Shown piece after piece: positions 42,082 through 54,064 of a stretch of 64,000 nucleotides of DNA. The number at the start of each line of letters is the position of its first letter. Position 1 is the stretch's first letter. The translations under genes and the position numbers were made by a program. The notes beneath the pieces are model-generated. The model was not told where the DNA came from. It searched no databases and saw nothing but the letters and a program-made list of their open reading frames with translations. Origin of the DNA: JARRPM01 sp963765545 (GTDB taxonomy: Bacteria; Pseudomonadota; Gammaproteobacteria; Pseudomonadales; Halieaceae); the NCBI GenBank assembly GCA_963765545.1, contig CAVXWW010000008.1, positions 750,760 to 814,759 of the forward strand, read 5' to 3'.

Positions 42082-42165
42082 CGGCGTGCCGCAACGGCTC
42101 ACCCGGGTGGGTTTCACTGGGCCCAGTCCGGAGATTGATCTTCCAGAGTAGGCCCGGGGGCGGCA

Positions 42166-42540
42166 TCAGACCAGCCTGCCCAGTTCTTCCTCTAACTGGG
42201 CGATATCCATATGTGCCTCCAGCAAAGCGCGCAGTGGCTCGATATTCTCGCGGTCGACATGCTGGACGTCGAAGCCCAGCCGGCTGGCCTCGACGTGTTG
42301 GAGGTAGGCATACAACTCCAGCTCTGAGCCCTCGTCGCCGCGCTCGCCAGATGTGTAGATGATGAGGGTAAAGGGCTCGTTGTACTGGGCATCCCAAAGG
42401 TCTGGCTGGTCGGTAGAGGCACCGGACAGCGAAACATCGATCAGTCGCTGGGGCCACACGCTGCCGCCCTGGTGGATGTCCACTGGCAGGTCCAGCTCAA
42501 CGCGGGTGAACTGCCGCAGCTCGGGTTGGGGTTTGGTCAT
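42166..42540 (-). CDS. PilZ-domain cyclic-di-GMP binding protein
   Basis: A 124-residue single-domain PilZ protein. The c-di-GMP motifs RQFTR (RxxxR) near residue 9 and DVSLSGAS (DxSxxG) near residue 37 are complete, so it should bind the ligand. The target is unknown. The ATG at 42540 has GAGG at correct spacing; a GTG one codon earlier is too close to it. Convergent with radA. Confidence 0.88.
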   Translation of the reverse strand: MTKPQPELRQFTRVELDLPVDIHQGGSVWPQRLIDVSLSGASTDQPDLWDAQYNEPFTLIIYTSGERGDEGSELELYAYLQHVEASRLGFDVQHVDRENIEPLRALLEAHMDIAQLEEELGRLV

Positions 42541-42642
42541 CACGGCCTCATTTCGTGGTTATTTCCGGCAAACTATAACGCCGCACCCTGGCTATTGCGA
42601 CCGCTAAATGACGAATTGGCCTGTATGCCAGCCGCCGGGAAA

Positions 42643-44307
<1,665 letters not shown>

Positions 44308-44377
44308 TGTTCGACTCGCGTAGCAAAAACGACAAGCGCAGGATTTTAGCAGAAACAGCGCGGGGGGTGGCGCCGAT

Positions 44378-45280
44378 CTATATCCCAATGGCCTCGCTGC
44401 TCGCCAGGCGGCTGACATCGACTGAAACCGCCAGTATCGGCCCTTCTCCACCGCCGAAGATGACGCCCTTGACCGGCGTGACGTCCAGGTAATCGCGGCC
44501 GAAAGCAGTGACAATGTGCTGGCTATTCGCGAGGGTGTTATTGGTGGGATCGAATTCGACCCAGCCTTCCCCGGGACTGAAATAGGCGACCCAGGCATGA
44601 GTGGCGTCGGCGCCGACCAACTTTTTCTCGCCGGGCTTGGGCAGGGTTTCAATATAACCTGACACGTACTTGGCGGGTATGCCCATGGAGCGCAGGCAGC
44701 CCACCTGCAGGTGGGCAAAGTCCTGGCAGACGCCGCGCCGGTGCGTCAGCACCTCGGCCAGCGGGGTGGCTATGGTAGTGAAGCCGGGGTCGTAGGCGAA
44801 GTCGCTAAAGATCCGTGCGGTCAGGTTATTGACGCAGGCCTTGAGCGTATCGTCCCGGTTGAATGAAGGCCGGGCGTACTGAGCCAGGGCCTCGCTGCAT
44901 TCCACCATGGGTGAGTTGAGCAGGAACTCCCGCGCCTCCAGTACGGCCTTGTTGCCGGTTCCCTTCATCAGTTCCAGCGCATTGCCATAAGATTCCCCGA
45001 GATCCAGGTTGAGCTCCAGGTCGCGGTCGTCGATCTCTACCTCGCTGTCAGCGGTAATCACCAGCTCGGTATGAGGCCTTTGGATTTCGAAATGAAAAGC
45101 CTTGTTGCCGAAATAGTCCGTACGCTTGTGAGTCACCGTGGGCGTGGGTGAGACAGTAATCCGGTTTTTCCGGCATTGCTGCCGGTTGGTATCGCGCGGC
45201 ACCACGTTGGCCAGGTTGTAGCAATGGCTGACCCTGCTGGAATATTTGTAGTGGGTGGTATGACGAACTCGAAACAGCAT
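44378..45280 (-). CDS. transglutaminase-family cysteine protease (module B)
   Basis: A 300-residue protein with an N-terminal bacterial transglutaminase-like domain (MLFRVRHTTHYKYSSRVSHCYN) and the catalytic triad C185 (RRGVCQDFAH), H228 (THAWV) and D244 (FDPTNN). Members of this group are thought to be proteases or amide-forming enzymes. Its ATG shares one base with the TGA of the ATP-grasp/alpha-E gene (TGATG), so the two are translationally coupled. The product or substrate of the system is unknown. Confidence 0.88.
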   Translation of the reverse strand: MLFRVRHTTHYKYSSRVSHCYNLANVVPRDTNRQQCRKNRITVSPTPTVTHKRTDYFGNKAFHFEIQRPHTELVITADSEVEIDDRDLELNLDLGESYGNALELMKGTGNKAVLEAREFLLNSPMVECSEALAQYARPSFNRDDTLKACVNNLTARIFSDFAYDPGFTTIATPLAEVLTHRRGVCQDFAHLQVGCLRSMGIPAKYVSGYIETLPKPGEKKLVGADATHAWVAYFSPGEGWVEFDPTNNTLANSQHIVTAFGRDYLDVTPVKGVIFGGGEGPILAVSVDVSRLASSEAIGI

Positions 45281-47871
45281 CAATTGGGCCCGCCGAAGGT
45301 AGTGGCGAGCAGTTGCTGGGCATCCGTGCGGTGGTCGAAGTGCTTGTCGCTGATAAGGGTATTGAAGCTCAGCAGCAACTTGTCCAGTTCCTCGAGTAAG
45401 TCGTCCATGGCCGGACGCGTGTCGGAAGAGATTTCCAGCAATTGCCTCAGTCTGACCAGCTTCAGCCGGGTGATCGCCTCGAGCAGGGCCCGTTCCTCTT
45501 CCTCCAGGGTACTCTTGCCCGGATTCACTCGCGGCAGTTCGCCCAGGTGCTGCTGCAGTCGCTCCAGTTGGAACAGCAGTGATCGCGGGTTGCGCGGGTC
45601 CAGCATGACCAACTCCAGGCCCAGCTCGATGCCGGCCCGCTGCCGGCCGCGCCGCCGGTAGGTGATGATGACATCCATGGTGGCCAGCAATGCCGTCAGC
45701 AGGGTTGATTTGTCGGCTTCCCCGGGTACTGGTGCGGTGAGTACCCTGAGTGTGGTGATGACCTGTTCGGCGCGCTCCACCCGCTTGCCCAGTTCCATAA
45801 AGCGCCAGCCCACGCTGCGCACCATGTTTTCCTGCATCAGGCCGGACAGTGCGACCAGTCCGGTTACCAGTGGGTCCAGTGCCGCCTCTGGCGCCGAATT
45901 GAGGCCCCCCGCCAGTGCGCTGTCCAGCCCGTCCAGTTCGTCATGCAGGTCGTTGATAACACGCAGTGTGTCGGTAGAGAGCAGTTCCTTTGATTCTTCG
46001 GCGCTGGCGAGCATGGAGTTGAGCGTGGACTTGATACTGCCCACTCGGTTGCCATCGCGGATGATCATCAACAGTTCCTGGTCGGGGTTGGCCAGCAGTG
46101 ACTCCTGTGCCTCCACAAAGCCCGGCAGGGTGCCGGTAACGCGGGTCACGGCCTGCAGGAGTATCCGCTGTGCCTCCGGCGTGATGGGGTCCTCGCCATT
46201 GATCAGTACAAATACAGTGCGCAGCAGGCGCAATCCCGCCTCGGCCCGCTCCGCGTATCGGCCCATCCAGTACAGGTTTTCCACTACCCTGCTGGGCAGG
46301 CTCACCATGCCGGCGTCAGTGTTGGTGCCCAGTATGTCCGGCGTTGCCTCGCTCTGGACGAAACGCTCCGGCTCAGTGGCGGTAACCCAGGTATCCTTGC
46401 TGGGGCTGCCCGATTGCATGCTGATTACGCGGCCACCCGGGCTGTTGCCGATGCGGGTCAAACCGCCCGGCATCACCATGTAGGAGCTGTCTGTAGCCAC
46501 CGAATAGGTGCGCAGTATGGCGGGCCGGGGTTCCAGGGCCCGGTCTACAAACGTCGGTATGTGGGCCTTTTCAAGGCGATCCTGACCGACAAACTGGTTG
46601 GGGTTGCGATGGATGGCAGCGAGTAACCCCGCCTGCTGTTCCGTATTCAGGTCACCGCCCCAGACACTGACCAGGCCACTGCCGCGATAGACCGGCTTGA
46701 TGATCAATTGCTTGAGATTGGCTGTGACATATTGCAGATCTGCCGGATCCCCGCACCAGTAGGTTTTGACCGAAGACAGGCGCGGTTCACGGCCCAGCAG
46801 GCACTTGCTGATTTCGGGCAGGTACTTCAGTAGTACCGGGTTTTCCAACACACCGGACCCCAGCGGGTTCGCCACCGCGACCCGGCCACTGCGCACGACC
46901 TCGAGCAGGCCCGGCACCCCCATACGCGAGTCACTGCGCAATTCCACCGGGTCGCAGTACTGGTCATCCACGCGGCGCAGCAGGACATCAACCCGGGTCA
47001 GGCCGTCCAGGGATTTCATCCACAGAAACCCGTTGCGCACCACCAGGTCGCCGCTCTGTACCAGCGGCAGGCCCAGGTAGTTGGCCAGGTAGGCGTATTC
47101 AAAACGGGCCTCATCCTGTCCGCCATGGGTGAGGAGGGCAATGCAGGGCATGTCGTCATTGGGGGTTAGCGAACTCAACTTCAGCCGCAGCCGCTGGTAG
47201 AAGCTGGCAATGCGATGGACGTGGCTCTCGCGGTAGATGCTGGGAAATACCCGCGACATCACCGTGCGGTTCTCCAGTACGTAGCCCGCGCCACTGGGGG
47301 CCTGCGTGCGGTCTGACAATACGCACATACTGCCGTCGTCGCAGCGCACCATGTCTGCGGCATGCAGTACCAGCTCATGCTCGCCCGGTAGTTGTATGCC
47401 CTGGCAGGACCGCAGGAACCCGCTGTGGGAAAACAGTGCCTCGGGGGGCAGTGCGCCATGCTTGAGCAGCGTGCGTGGACCGTAGAAGTCGCGCAGTATC
47501 AGGTTGAACAATTCCGCCCGTTCCAACAGGCCGGCCTCAATCTGGGACCAGTCCTCGCTGCCGATAATATAGGGTGCCGCGTCGAGCTCCCAGGCACTGC
47601 CCGGGCTGCTTTCGCCGCCATACAGGTTGTAGGTGGCGCCCTCGTCGCGCAGAATTCGCTGAATTTTCTCCTCGCGCTGTTCCAGCACCTCGGGCCCCAG
47701 ATCGCGAAAGCTGTTCAGCAGGTACTGCCACTGTGGCTTGACGCTGCCGTCAGCCGCGTGGACGTCGTCCAGCAGCCCGGCGGGCACGCTGTACTCCAGC
47801 GGTTCTTCAGCGTCGTGCAGGGCCTGGGTCTGGCTCTGCATCACGCCGGGCGATGGATTGAGATTTGACAA
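45280..47871 (-). CDS. circularly permuted ATP-grasp fused to alpha-E domain (module B)
   Basis: An 863-residue fusion. The N-terminal half is a circularly permuted type 2 ATP-grasp (LLNSFRDLGPEVLEQREEK, SDRTQAPSGAGYVLENRTV, RVDVLLRRVDDQYCDP, GSGVLENP). The C-terminal 350 residues from VVENLYWMGRYAERAEAG are an alpha-E helical domain. ATP-grasp ligases of this type are predicted to form amide bonds, and alpha-E is an obligate partner of unknown role. In module A these domains are two separate genes, so this is a fused second version. Coupled to the transglutaminase gene that follows. Confidence 0.87.
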   Translation of the reverse strand: MSNLNPSPGVMQSQTQALHDAEEPLEYSVPAGLLDDVHAADGSVKPQWQYLLNSFRDLGPEVLEQREEKIQRILRDEGATYNLYGGESSPGSAWELDAAPYIIGSEDWSQIEAGLLERAELFNLILRDFYGPRTLLKHGALPPEALFSHSGFLRSCQGIQLPGEHELVLHAADMVRCDDGSMCVLSDRTQAPSGAGYVLENRTVMSRVFPSIYRESHVHRIASFYQRLRLKLSSLTPNDDMPCIALLTHGGQDEARFEYAYLANYLGLPLVQSGDLVVRNGFLWMKSLDGLTRVDVLLRRVDDQYCDPVELRSDSRMGVPGLLEVVRSGRVAVANPLGSGVLENPVLLKYLPEISKCLLGREPRLSSVKTYWCGDPADLQYVTANLKQLIIKPVYRGSGLVSVWGGDLNTEQQAGLLAAIHRNPNQFVGQDRLEKAHIPTFVDRALEPRPAILRTYSVATDSSYMVMPGGLTRIGNSPGGRVISMQSGSPSKDTWVTATEPERFVQSEATPDILGTNTDAGMVSLPSRVVENLYWMGRYAERAEAGLRLLRTVFVLINGEDPITPEAQRILLQAVTRVTGTLPGFVEAQESLLANPDQELLMIIRDGNRVGSIKSTLNSMLASAEESKELLSTDTLRVINDLHDELDGLDSALAGGLNSAPEAALDPLVTGLVALSGLMQENMVRSVGWRFMELGKRVERAEQVITTLRVLTAPVPGEADKSTLLTALLATMDVIITYRRRGRQRAGIELGLELVMLDPRNPRSLLFQLERLQQHLGELPRVNPGKSTLEEEERALLEAITRLKLVRLRQLLEISSDTRPAMDDLLEELDKLLLSFNTLISDKHFDHRTDAQQLLATTFGGPN

Positions 47872-47998
47872 ACGGTGTTCCTGCTGCGGTATTGGCGGCG
47901 GTGTGGACCGGGCGGCCCATCGCTTCTTATCCTGTGCCCCATTATATACGCAATTCAGGGGCAGCTACTATCGTCCATCACACCTGCCTGTGCCGTGG

Positions 47999-50900
47999 CT
48001 AGAACCGCCGCGGGCTGCGCATATCCAGGATATAGGGATACTCCCCGGGGGCTTCCTCGGGGGGCGGCTCCATGGGCCTGGGTATCTCCTGGCTGGGGAA
48101 GAACTCCCGCAGGGCGTTCACCTCAGGCTGGGGCATGAATGGCCCCTGGCTGTGACTGAGCGCGTCAAACCGGTTTATCCGGCGTGATTCCGCTTCCAGC
48201 GAGTTGACCGGGAAAGTTTCATAGCTGCGTCCGCCCGGGTGGGATACGTGGTAGCTACAGCCGCCGATAGAGCGGCCGTTCCAGGTGTCGATGAGGTCAA
48301 AGACCAGCGGCACGTGTACGCCTATCATCGGGTGCAGGGCGGAGGGCGGCGCCCATGCCCGGTAGCGCACCCCGCCCACGTATTCGCCGTGGTGGCCGGT
48401 GCTGCGCATGGGGACACGGCGGCCATTGCAGGACAGTACATAGCGGCCCTCGGTCAGTCCCGAGGCCCGCAGTTGCAGGCGCTCCACCGAGGAGTCGACG
48501 TAGCGGGAGGTGCCGAAGCTGGTGGTTTCCTCGCCCAGCACGTGCCAGGGCTCAACCGCCCAGCGCAGTTCGAGCTCGATGTCGCCCAGTTGTACCCGAC
48601 CGTAATGGGGGAAGCGGAATTCCTCAAAGGCGGCCAGCCAATCCAGCTCAAAACTGTAACCGTGGGATTGCAGGTCCTCAACCACATACTTCATGTCCTG
48701 CCAGATGTAATGCGGCAGCATGAAACGGTCGTGTAACTCGGTGCCCCAGCGGACCAGTGGCTTGTGATAGGGCGTTTTCCAGAATCGCGCTACCAGGCAG
48801 CGCAATAACAGGGCTTGCACCAGTGCCATGCGGCTGTGGGGTGGCATTTCAAAACCCCGGAACTCCAGTATGCCCAGGCGGCCTGTCGCGCTGTTGGGCG
48901 AATACAATTTGTCGATACAGAACTCGGCGCGGTGGGTATTGCCGGTGACATCGATCAGCAGGTTGCGCAGCAGCCGATCCACCAGCCAGGGTTGTGGTAC
49001 CTCGCCGTCGGACATCTGGGAAAATGCCACCTCCAGCTCGTAAAGCATCTCGTCGCGACCTTCATCCACCCGCGGGGCCTGGCTGGTGGGGCCGATGAAC
49101 ATTCCCGAAAAGAGGTAGGACAGGCTGGGGTGGTGCTGCCAGTAGGTGATCAGGCTGCGCAGCAGGTCCGGCCGGCGCAGCAGCGGGCTGTCCGTCGGCG
49201 TGGCGCCGCCGAGGGTGATATGGTTGCCGCCGCCGGTCCCTGTGTGGCGTCCATCCAGCATAAACTTCTCAGTGGACAAGCGCGACTGGCGAGCCTCTTC
49301 ATACAGTGCGGTAGTGGTCTCAACCAGCTCCGCCCAGTTATTGGAGGGGTGAACGTTGACTTCAATCACGCCCGGATCCGGTGTGACCAGCAGCTTTTGC
49401 ATGCGCGGGTCCCGGGGTGGCTCATAGCCTTCAATAATTAATGGCGTTTTCAGTGAGCTGGCGGTCTGTTCTATGGCGGCTATCAGCTCGACGTAGTCTT
49501 CCAGGTATTCGATGGGCGGAAGGAACGCGTGCAGGCGGCCGTCCCTGACCTCCAGGCACAGCGCGGTGCGCACCACGGCCTCGTAGTCGTCGGGATCAGG
49601 CAGCGTGTCCTCGGGGACTTCGCCCTCATCGGAGAACTGCATATCGGCCCTTTTGGTCAGCGCATCCCGGGGTTCAAAGGGGTCGCGATGGGGAGTGAGT
49701 AGATCGGCTTTTTTTGCGAGCTCGGGCAGGTCGTTGAGCGGCAGGCGCAGTCCCATGGGGGAGTCGCCGGGTATAAGGGTGATGCGTTCGCGCTTCATGG
49801 GCCAGAGGCTGCTGCGCCAGTTCTTGCCATCTTCGACTACCGGCCAGCCAGTGCTGCGACTCAGGGGGATGACGACGCCCGAGGGTACATTGATGCCCCG
49901 GTCAATCAGTTTGGCGAGGCGGCGACGATCCAGGCTGCCCTTGAGTTTCTGGGCCAGAATGTCGAGGTTCTTCGGCAGGTTCTGCTCCTGCATAAGGTAG
50001 TAGAGGCCGTCCTCGTAGGCCGGTTGGCAACACTTGCGCGGCAGCGACAGCAGGTCACAGAGCCGCTGGCCAAAGCGCTGGGCAGTGTTGACGTCGTGGC
50101 CATAGTCCTTGTCTATCCTGGCCAGCAGGGAGGCGTTCTTCCACAGGGGCTCCCCGTCCTTGCGCCAGAATACGCCCAGCGCCCAGCGCGGTACTTCCTC
50201 TCCCGGATACCACTTGCCCTGCCCATAGTGCAGCAGGCCATGGGGTGCGAAGCGATCCCGCAGACGCAACAACAGCGATTTGGCCAGGCTGAGCTTGTCG
50301 TCTCCCAGCGCGTCGGTGTTCCACTGGCTGGACTCCATGTCGTCAATCGACACGAAGGTGGGCTCGCCGCCCATGGTGAGGCGAACGTCATTTTGCTCGA
50401 ACTCACGATCGACGGCTTTGCCCAGTGCGAGTATGTGTTGCCACTGTTCCTCGCTATAGGGCTTGGTGACCCTCGGATCCTCCAGCACACGCTCTACCGT
50501 ATTGCTGAAATCAAATTCCACCTCACATTCGTCGGTTGCGCCGACAATCGGTGCGGCTGAGACCGGGTTGGGTGTGCAGGCCAGGGGTATGTGGCCCTCG
50601 CTGGCAAACAGGCCGGAGGTAGGGTCCAGGCCTACCCAGCCCGCGCCAGGCAGGTAGACTTCACACCAGGCGTGCAGGTCGGTGAAATCCTCGGCGGCCC
50701 CGGAGGGCCCATCCAGTGATTTTTCATCCGGTTTGAGTTGTACCAGGTAGCCCGAGGCGAAGCGGGCAGCCAGGCCTAGATGGCGCAGCACCTGTGCCAG
50801 CAGCCAGGCGGAATCCCGGCATGAGCCCCGGGCTTTTGCCAGTGTTTCTTCCGGGGTCTGGATGCCGGGTTCCAGTCGCACCAGGTATTCAACCGCCTGT

Positions 50901-51358
50901 TGTGCCTGCTGGTTTATGGCGACCAGGAAATCGTTGATGGTCTGTTCTTCAGTGTTTACCGCTGCCAGGAATTTTTTGAACTCGGGGCCGCCCTCCAGTG
51001 TTTCCAGGTACGGCAGCAGTTCACCCTTGAGTTGAGGGGGATATTCGAAGGGGTATTGTTCGGCGTAATCCTCCACGAAAAAGTCAAAGGGGTTGATTGT
51101 TGTCATGTCGGCGATGACTTCTACATCCACTTCGAATTCGGTGCATTTCTCAGGAAATACCAGCCGCGCCAGGTAGTTGCCGAAGGCGTCCTGTTGCCAG
51201 TTGATAAAGTGCTTCTGCGGCTTGATATTCAGGCTGTAGGCGTGGATGGGGGTGCGCGAATGTGGTGCGGGGCGCAGGCGAACCGTGTGCGGCGACAGGT
51301 TTACCGGCCGATCAAATTTGTAGGAGGTGCGATGGTTTATCGCCACACGTATGGTCAT
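47999..51358 (-). CDS. transglutaminase fused to DUF2126 putative amidoligase domain (module A)
   Basis: A 1119-residue protein. Residues 1-260 are a transglutaminase-like domain with C180 (ARGSCRDSAW), H229 (DLHAWCEVY) and D245 (LDPTSG). The remainder is the large DUF2126 region, starting around DREFEQNDVRLTMGGEPTFVS and including GGGNHITLGGATPTDSPLLRRPDLL, described in the literature as a possible amidoligase of glutamine synthetase-like type. It may both cut and join amide bonds. It follows the alpha-E gene by 52 bp and precedes module B by 127 bp. Confidence 0.86.
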   Translation of the reverse strand: MTIRVAINHRTSYKFDRPVNLSPHTVRLRPAPHSRTPIHAYSLNIKPQKHFINWQQDAFGNYLARLVFPEKCTEFEVDVEVIADMTTINPFDFFVEDYAEQYPFEYPPQLKGELLPYLETLEGGPEFKKFLAAVNTEEQTINDFLVAINQQAQQAVEYLVRLEPGIQTPEETLAKARGSCRDSAWLLAQVLRHLGLAARFASGYLVQLKPDEKSLDGPSGAAEDFTDLHAWCEVYLPGAGWVGLDPTSGLFASEGHIPLACTPNPVSAAPIVGATDECEVEFDFSNTVERVLEDPRVTKPYSEEQWQHILALGKAVDREFEQNDVRLTMGGEPTFVSIDDMESSQWNTDALGDDKLSLAKSLLLRLRDRFAPHGLLHYGQGKWYPGEEVPRWALGVFWRKDGEPLWKNASLLARIDKDYGHDVNTAQRFGQRLCDLLSLPRKCCQPAYEDGLYYLMQEQNLPKNLDILAQKLKGSLDRRRLAKLIDRGINVPSGVVIPLSRSTGWPVVEDGKNWRSSLWPMKRERITLIPGDSPMGLRLPLNDLPELAKKADLLTPHRDPFEPRDALTKRADMQFSDEGEVPEDTLPDPDDYEAVVRTALCLEVRDGRLHAFLPPIEYLEDYVELIAAIEQTASSLKTPLIIEGYEPPRDPRMQKLLVTPDPGVIEVNVHPSNNWAELVETTTALYEEARQSRLSTEKFMLDGRHTGTGGGNHITLGGATPTDSPLLRRPDLLRSLITYWQHHPSLSYLFSGMFIGPTSQAPRVDEGRDEMLYELEVAFSQMSDGEVPQPWLVDRLLRNLLIDVTGNTHRAEFCIDKLYSPNSATGRLGILEFRGFEMPPHSRMALVQALLLRCLVARFWKTPYHKPLVRWGTELHDRFMLPHYIWQDMKYVVEDLQSHGYSFELDWLAAFEEFRFPHYGRVQLGDIELELRWAVEPWHVLGEETTSFGTSRYVDSSVERLQLRASGLTEGRYVLSCNGRRVPMRSTGHHGEYVGGVRYRAWAPPSALHPMIGVHVPLVFDLIDTWNGRSIGGCSYHVSHPGGRSYETFPVNSLEAESRRINRFDALSHSQGPFMPQPEVNALREFFPSQEIPRPMEPPPEEAPGEYPYILDMRSPRRF

Positions 51359-51410
51359 TTTTGCTTACCGCCCTTGGGCTGAGTGGCTATGGGTCGTTTT
51401 GGTTTTCGGT

Positions 51411-52373
51411 TCAGGTTTGAGTTTCGGACTCAGGTTCCGGTTCCGGGGGCAGGAACCAGGTTGTGCTGATTACACCGCCCAGCGTGTTCAATTCCAGTTG
51501 GAAGCGGTCGATAAACTTGTGCAGGTCCTCCCGTTCAGCCTTGGCGACGTGGAACCGTGACAATCTGCGGCGGGCACGCTCGAGTATCTTCAGCGCATCC
51601 TGGTGGTTTTTCAAAGGCACCAGTTGCTGCCTAATACCGTCCAGGCAGTACCTGACCGAGCGGGGCAGGGTCGGTTCCCGGAAAACAAACTCAACCACGT
51701 CATTGGCCTCAACCATGGGTCCGATCGTTCGTCGATAGGTTCCCATCGCTGACAGGGATTGCAGCAGGCAGGCCCAGATCAGCGGATCAACTGCCTTGTT
51801 CAGGCGTTCGTCGCCCAGCAGTGCCCCGGCCCCGACATCAATCACCCGCGTGGTCATGTCGGCCCGTTCCAGCAGATGGCCGAGCTTGATAAAACGGTAG
51901 GCGTGATCGCGGCACAGTGTGGTCATGAGCAGTCCGTTGATCATCTGGCAGCGGGTCACGACCTGCTCCAGAAAGGCGTGGCGGTTGCGCCGCCCCACCG
52001 ATTTGGCCGCGTGTTCCTGGGAAAAGAGGTACAGCTCGTTGACATGCTCCCAGACTTCCTCTGGCAAGACGTCGCGGGTGGTGCGCACGTTTTCCCGGGC
52101 CGCCCTGATGCAAAAATGAATACTGCCGGCATTTTCGTCATCCGCTATCAGGAATTTGAGCACATTCTGCTCGCTGTACGCCCGGCGGTGTTCGCTGAAA
52201 ACAGGGTCCGCATCCAGGATGTGCACCAGGATGTCCCAACCCGGTTCTGATCCCGCCGGGATGTCCATGGTCAGATGGCTGAAGGCCTGGGTAAGGCGTG
52301 CTGTGTCTTCTGCTCGCTCCAGGTAGCGGGCCATCCAGTACAACCGTTCGGCGACCCTCGAGAGCATGATCAT
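51411..52373 (-). CDS. stand-alone alpha-E domain protein (module A)
   Basis: A 320-residue all-helical alpha-E protein, starting MLSRVAERLYWMARYLERAED and containing LGHLLERADMTTRVIDVG. It is equivalent to the C-terminal half of the fused gene in module B. Its ATG overlaps the TGA of the ATP-grasp gene (ATGA, 4 bp). It is expected to work as a partner of the ATP-grasp enzyme. Confidence 0.88.
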   Translation of the reverse strand: MIMLSRVAERLYWMARYLERAEDTARLTQAFSHLTMDIPAGSEPGWDILVHILDADPVFSEHRRAYSEQNVLKFLIADDENAGSIHFCIRAARENVRTTRDVLPEEVWEHVNELYLFSQEHAAKSVGRRNRHAFLEQVVTRCQMINGLLMTTLCRDHAYRFIKLGHLLERADMTTRVIDVGAGALLGDERLNKAVDPLIWACLLQSLSAMGTYRRTIGPMVEANDVVEFVFREPTLPRSVRYCLDGIRQQLVPLKNHQDALKILERARRRLSRFHVAKAEREDLHKFIDRFQLELNTLGGVISTTWFLPPEPEPESETQT

Positions 52374-53866
52374 TGGCCCTTGCCCTTTTTCTGGTCCTTT
52401 TTGCTTGCTGGCGCGCTGCTTTCCACGATCCAGGTGTCCTTGCTGCCGCCGCCCTGGGACGAATTCACCACAAGCGAGCCTTTCACCAACGCCACCCGTG
52501 TCAGGCCGCCGGGGGTCACCCAGGTGTCCTTGCCCTGCAGAATGAAAGGGCGCAGATCCAGGTGGCGGGGCTCGACAGTGTCATCAATATAGGTGGGTGC
52601 GGTAGATAGCGACAGGGTCGGTTGGGCGATGTAGTTGCGCGGCTTGGCCTCGATCAATTTGGCAAACTCAGCGCGTTTGGCCTTGGTGGCATGGGGACCT
52701 ACCATCAGGCCGTAGCCCCCGGACTCATTGGCGGGCTTAACCACCAGTTTGTCCAGGTTGGCCAGTACATATTCGCGGTCCGGCTCATTCATGCATAAAT
52801 AGGTTTTTACAGAGGCCAGGCTTGGCTCTTCGCCCAGGTAGTAGCGAATCATCTGCGGCACAAAGGCATAGACCACCTTGTCATCAGCCACGCCACTCCC
52901 CGGTGCGTTGGCGATGGCAACGTTGCCCTTTCTCCAGGCACGCATGATGCCGGGCACTCCCAGGGCGGAATCCTCCAGGAATACTTCGGGGTCCAGAAAT
53001 TCATCATCGATACGGCGATAGACTACGTCGACGCGTTCCGGTCCGTCGACCGTGCGCATGTAAAGACAGTCGTCCTCGTCTACAAAGAGGTCTGAGCCCT
53101 CTACCAGCTCCGCGCCCATGCCCTGGGCGAGATAGGCGTGCTCAAAGTAGGCTGAATTGAATATTCCGGGGGTTAAAACCACTATGCAGGGCCGGCGCTG
53201 CTCCCGCGCGGATAGCGATGCCAGGGTGGCGTAGAGGCGGGACGCGTAGTCGTCGACAGGCAGAATGCTGTTGTTTTCAAAAAGCTCCGGCAGAACCCGC
53301 TTGGTGATCTCCCGATTCTCCAACATGTATGACACGCCTGAGGGGACCCGCAGATTGTCTTCAAGGACGTAAAATTTGCCGTCCCTGTCGCGCACCAAAT
53401 CGGTGCCGCAAACATGGGCCCACGCGCCATAACGGGGCGATACGTTCGCGCACTGGGGCTTGTAATTGCCCGAGTCCAGGACAATATCCGCCGGCACAAT
53501 GCCGTCCGCCAGTATCTTCTGCTTGTTGTAGATATCGTCGATGAAACAGTTCAGCGCCCGGCTGCGTTGGGCGAGGCCCCGACTGACTTTTTGCCATTCC
53601 TTGTCTGCAATAATGCGAGGAATGATATCGAAGGGCCATGCCCGGTCGATATTTTTGCCCTCACTGTAAATAGTGAAGGAGATGCCCATCTCCCGGATGG
53701 CCAGTTCAGCGGCGCCCCGGCGGGCATCCATTTCTTCGCTGGACAGGCTTTGCAGCATTTTGACAGCGTTTCTGGACACCAGCCTTGAGCGGCCGGTGTC
53801 GGTGATCAGCTCATCGAAGAAGTCGCCGGCCTTGCCGCTGTTGTAGATCTTCCAGCTGTTATTCAT
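52370..53866 (-). CDS. circularly permuted type 2 ATP-grasp protein (module A)
   Basis: A 498-residue CP_ATPgrasp/DUF404-type protein: RAWPFDIIPRIIADKEWQ, then VLEDNLRVPSGVSYMLENRE, RVDVVYRRIDDEFLDPEVF and NAPGSGVADDKVVYAFVPQM, with a nucleotide-site segment KPANESGGYGLMVGP. It is the first gene of the minus-strand cluster, and module A runs ATP-grasp, alpha-E, transglutaminase-DUF2126. The reaction is predicted to be ATP-dependent amide formation; no substrate is known. Confidence 0.88.
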   Translation of the reverse strand: MNNSWKIYNSGKAGDFFDELITDTGRSRLVSRNAVKMLQSLSSEEMDARRGAAELAIREMGISFTIYSEGKNIDRAWPFDIIPRIIADKEWQKVSRGLAQRSRALNCFIDDIYNKQKILADGIVPADIVLDSGNYKPQCANVSPRYGAWAHVCGTDLVRDRDGKFYVLEDNLRVPSGVSYMLENREITKRVLPELFENNSILPVDDYASRLYATLASLSAREQRRPCIVVLTPGIFNSAYFEHAYLAQGMGAELVEGSDLFVDEDDCLYMRTVDGPERVDVVYRRIDDEFLDPEVFLEDSALGVPGIMRAWRKGNVAIANAPGSGVADDKVVYAFVPQMIRYYLGEEPSLASVKTYLCMNEPDREYVLANLDKLVVKPANESGGYGLMVGPHATKAKRAEFAKLIEAKPRNYIAQPTLSLSTAPTYIDDTVEPRHLDLRPFILQGKDTWVTPGGLTRVALVKGSLVVNSSQGGGSKDTWIVESSAPASKKDQKKGKGQ

Positions 53867-54064
53867 ATGCCCCGCTGTCTGCTTTAATAATCGTTAGTGT
53901 CATGCAATCACCGGGCCAATGTGTTTTTCAGGGAAGAAGAGTGCCACGGGTCCAATGTGCCTGCAATGCGTGATTTTCTGAATTGTTGCAGCCTGAGCGG
54001 GGGAAGGGGGTGCAGTGAACTCTGAAACGGGCTGGAATATCGACTTTAGTGTGGGCAGCTCCCC

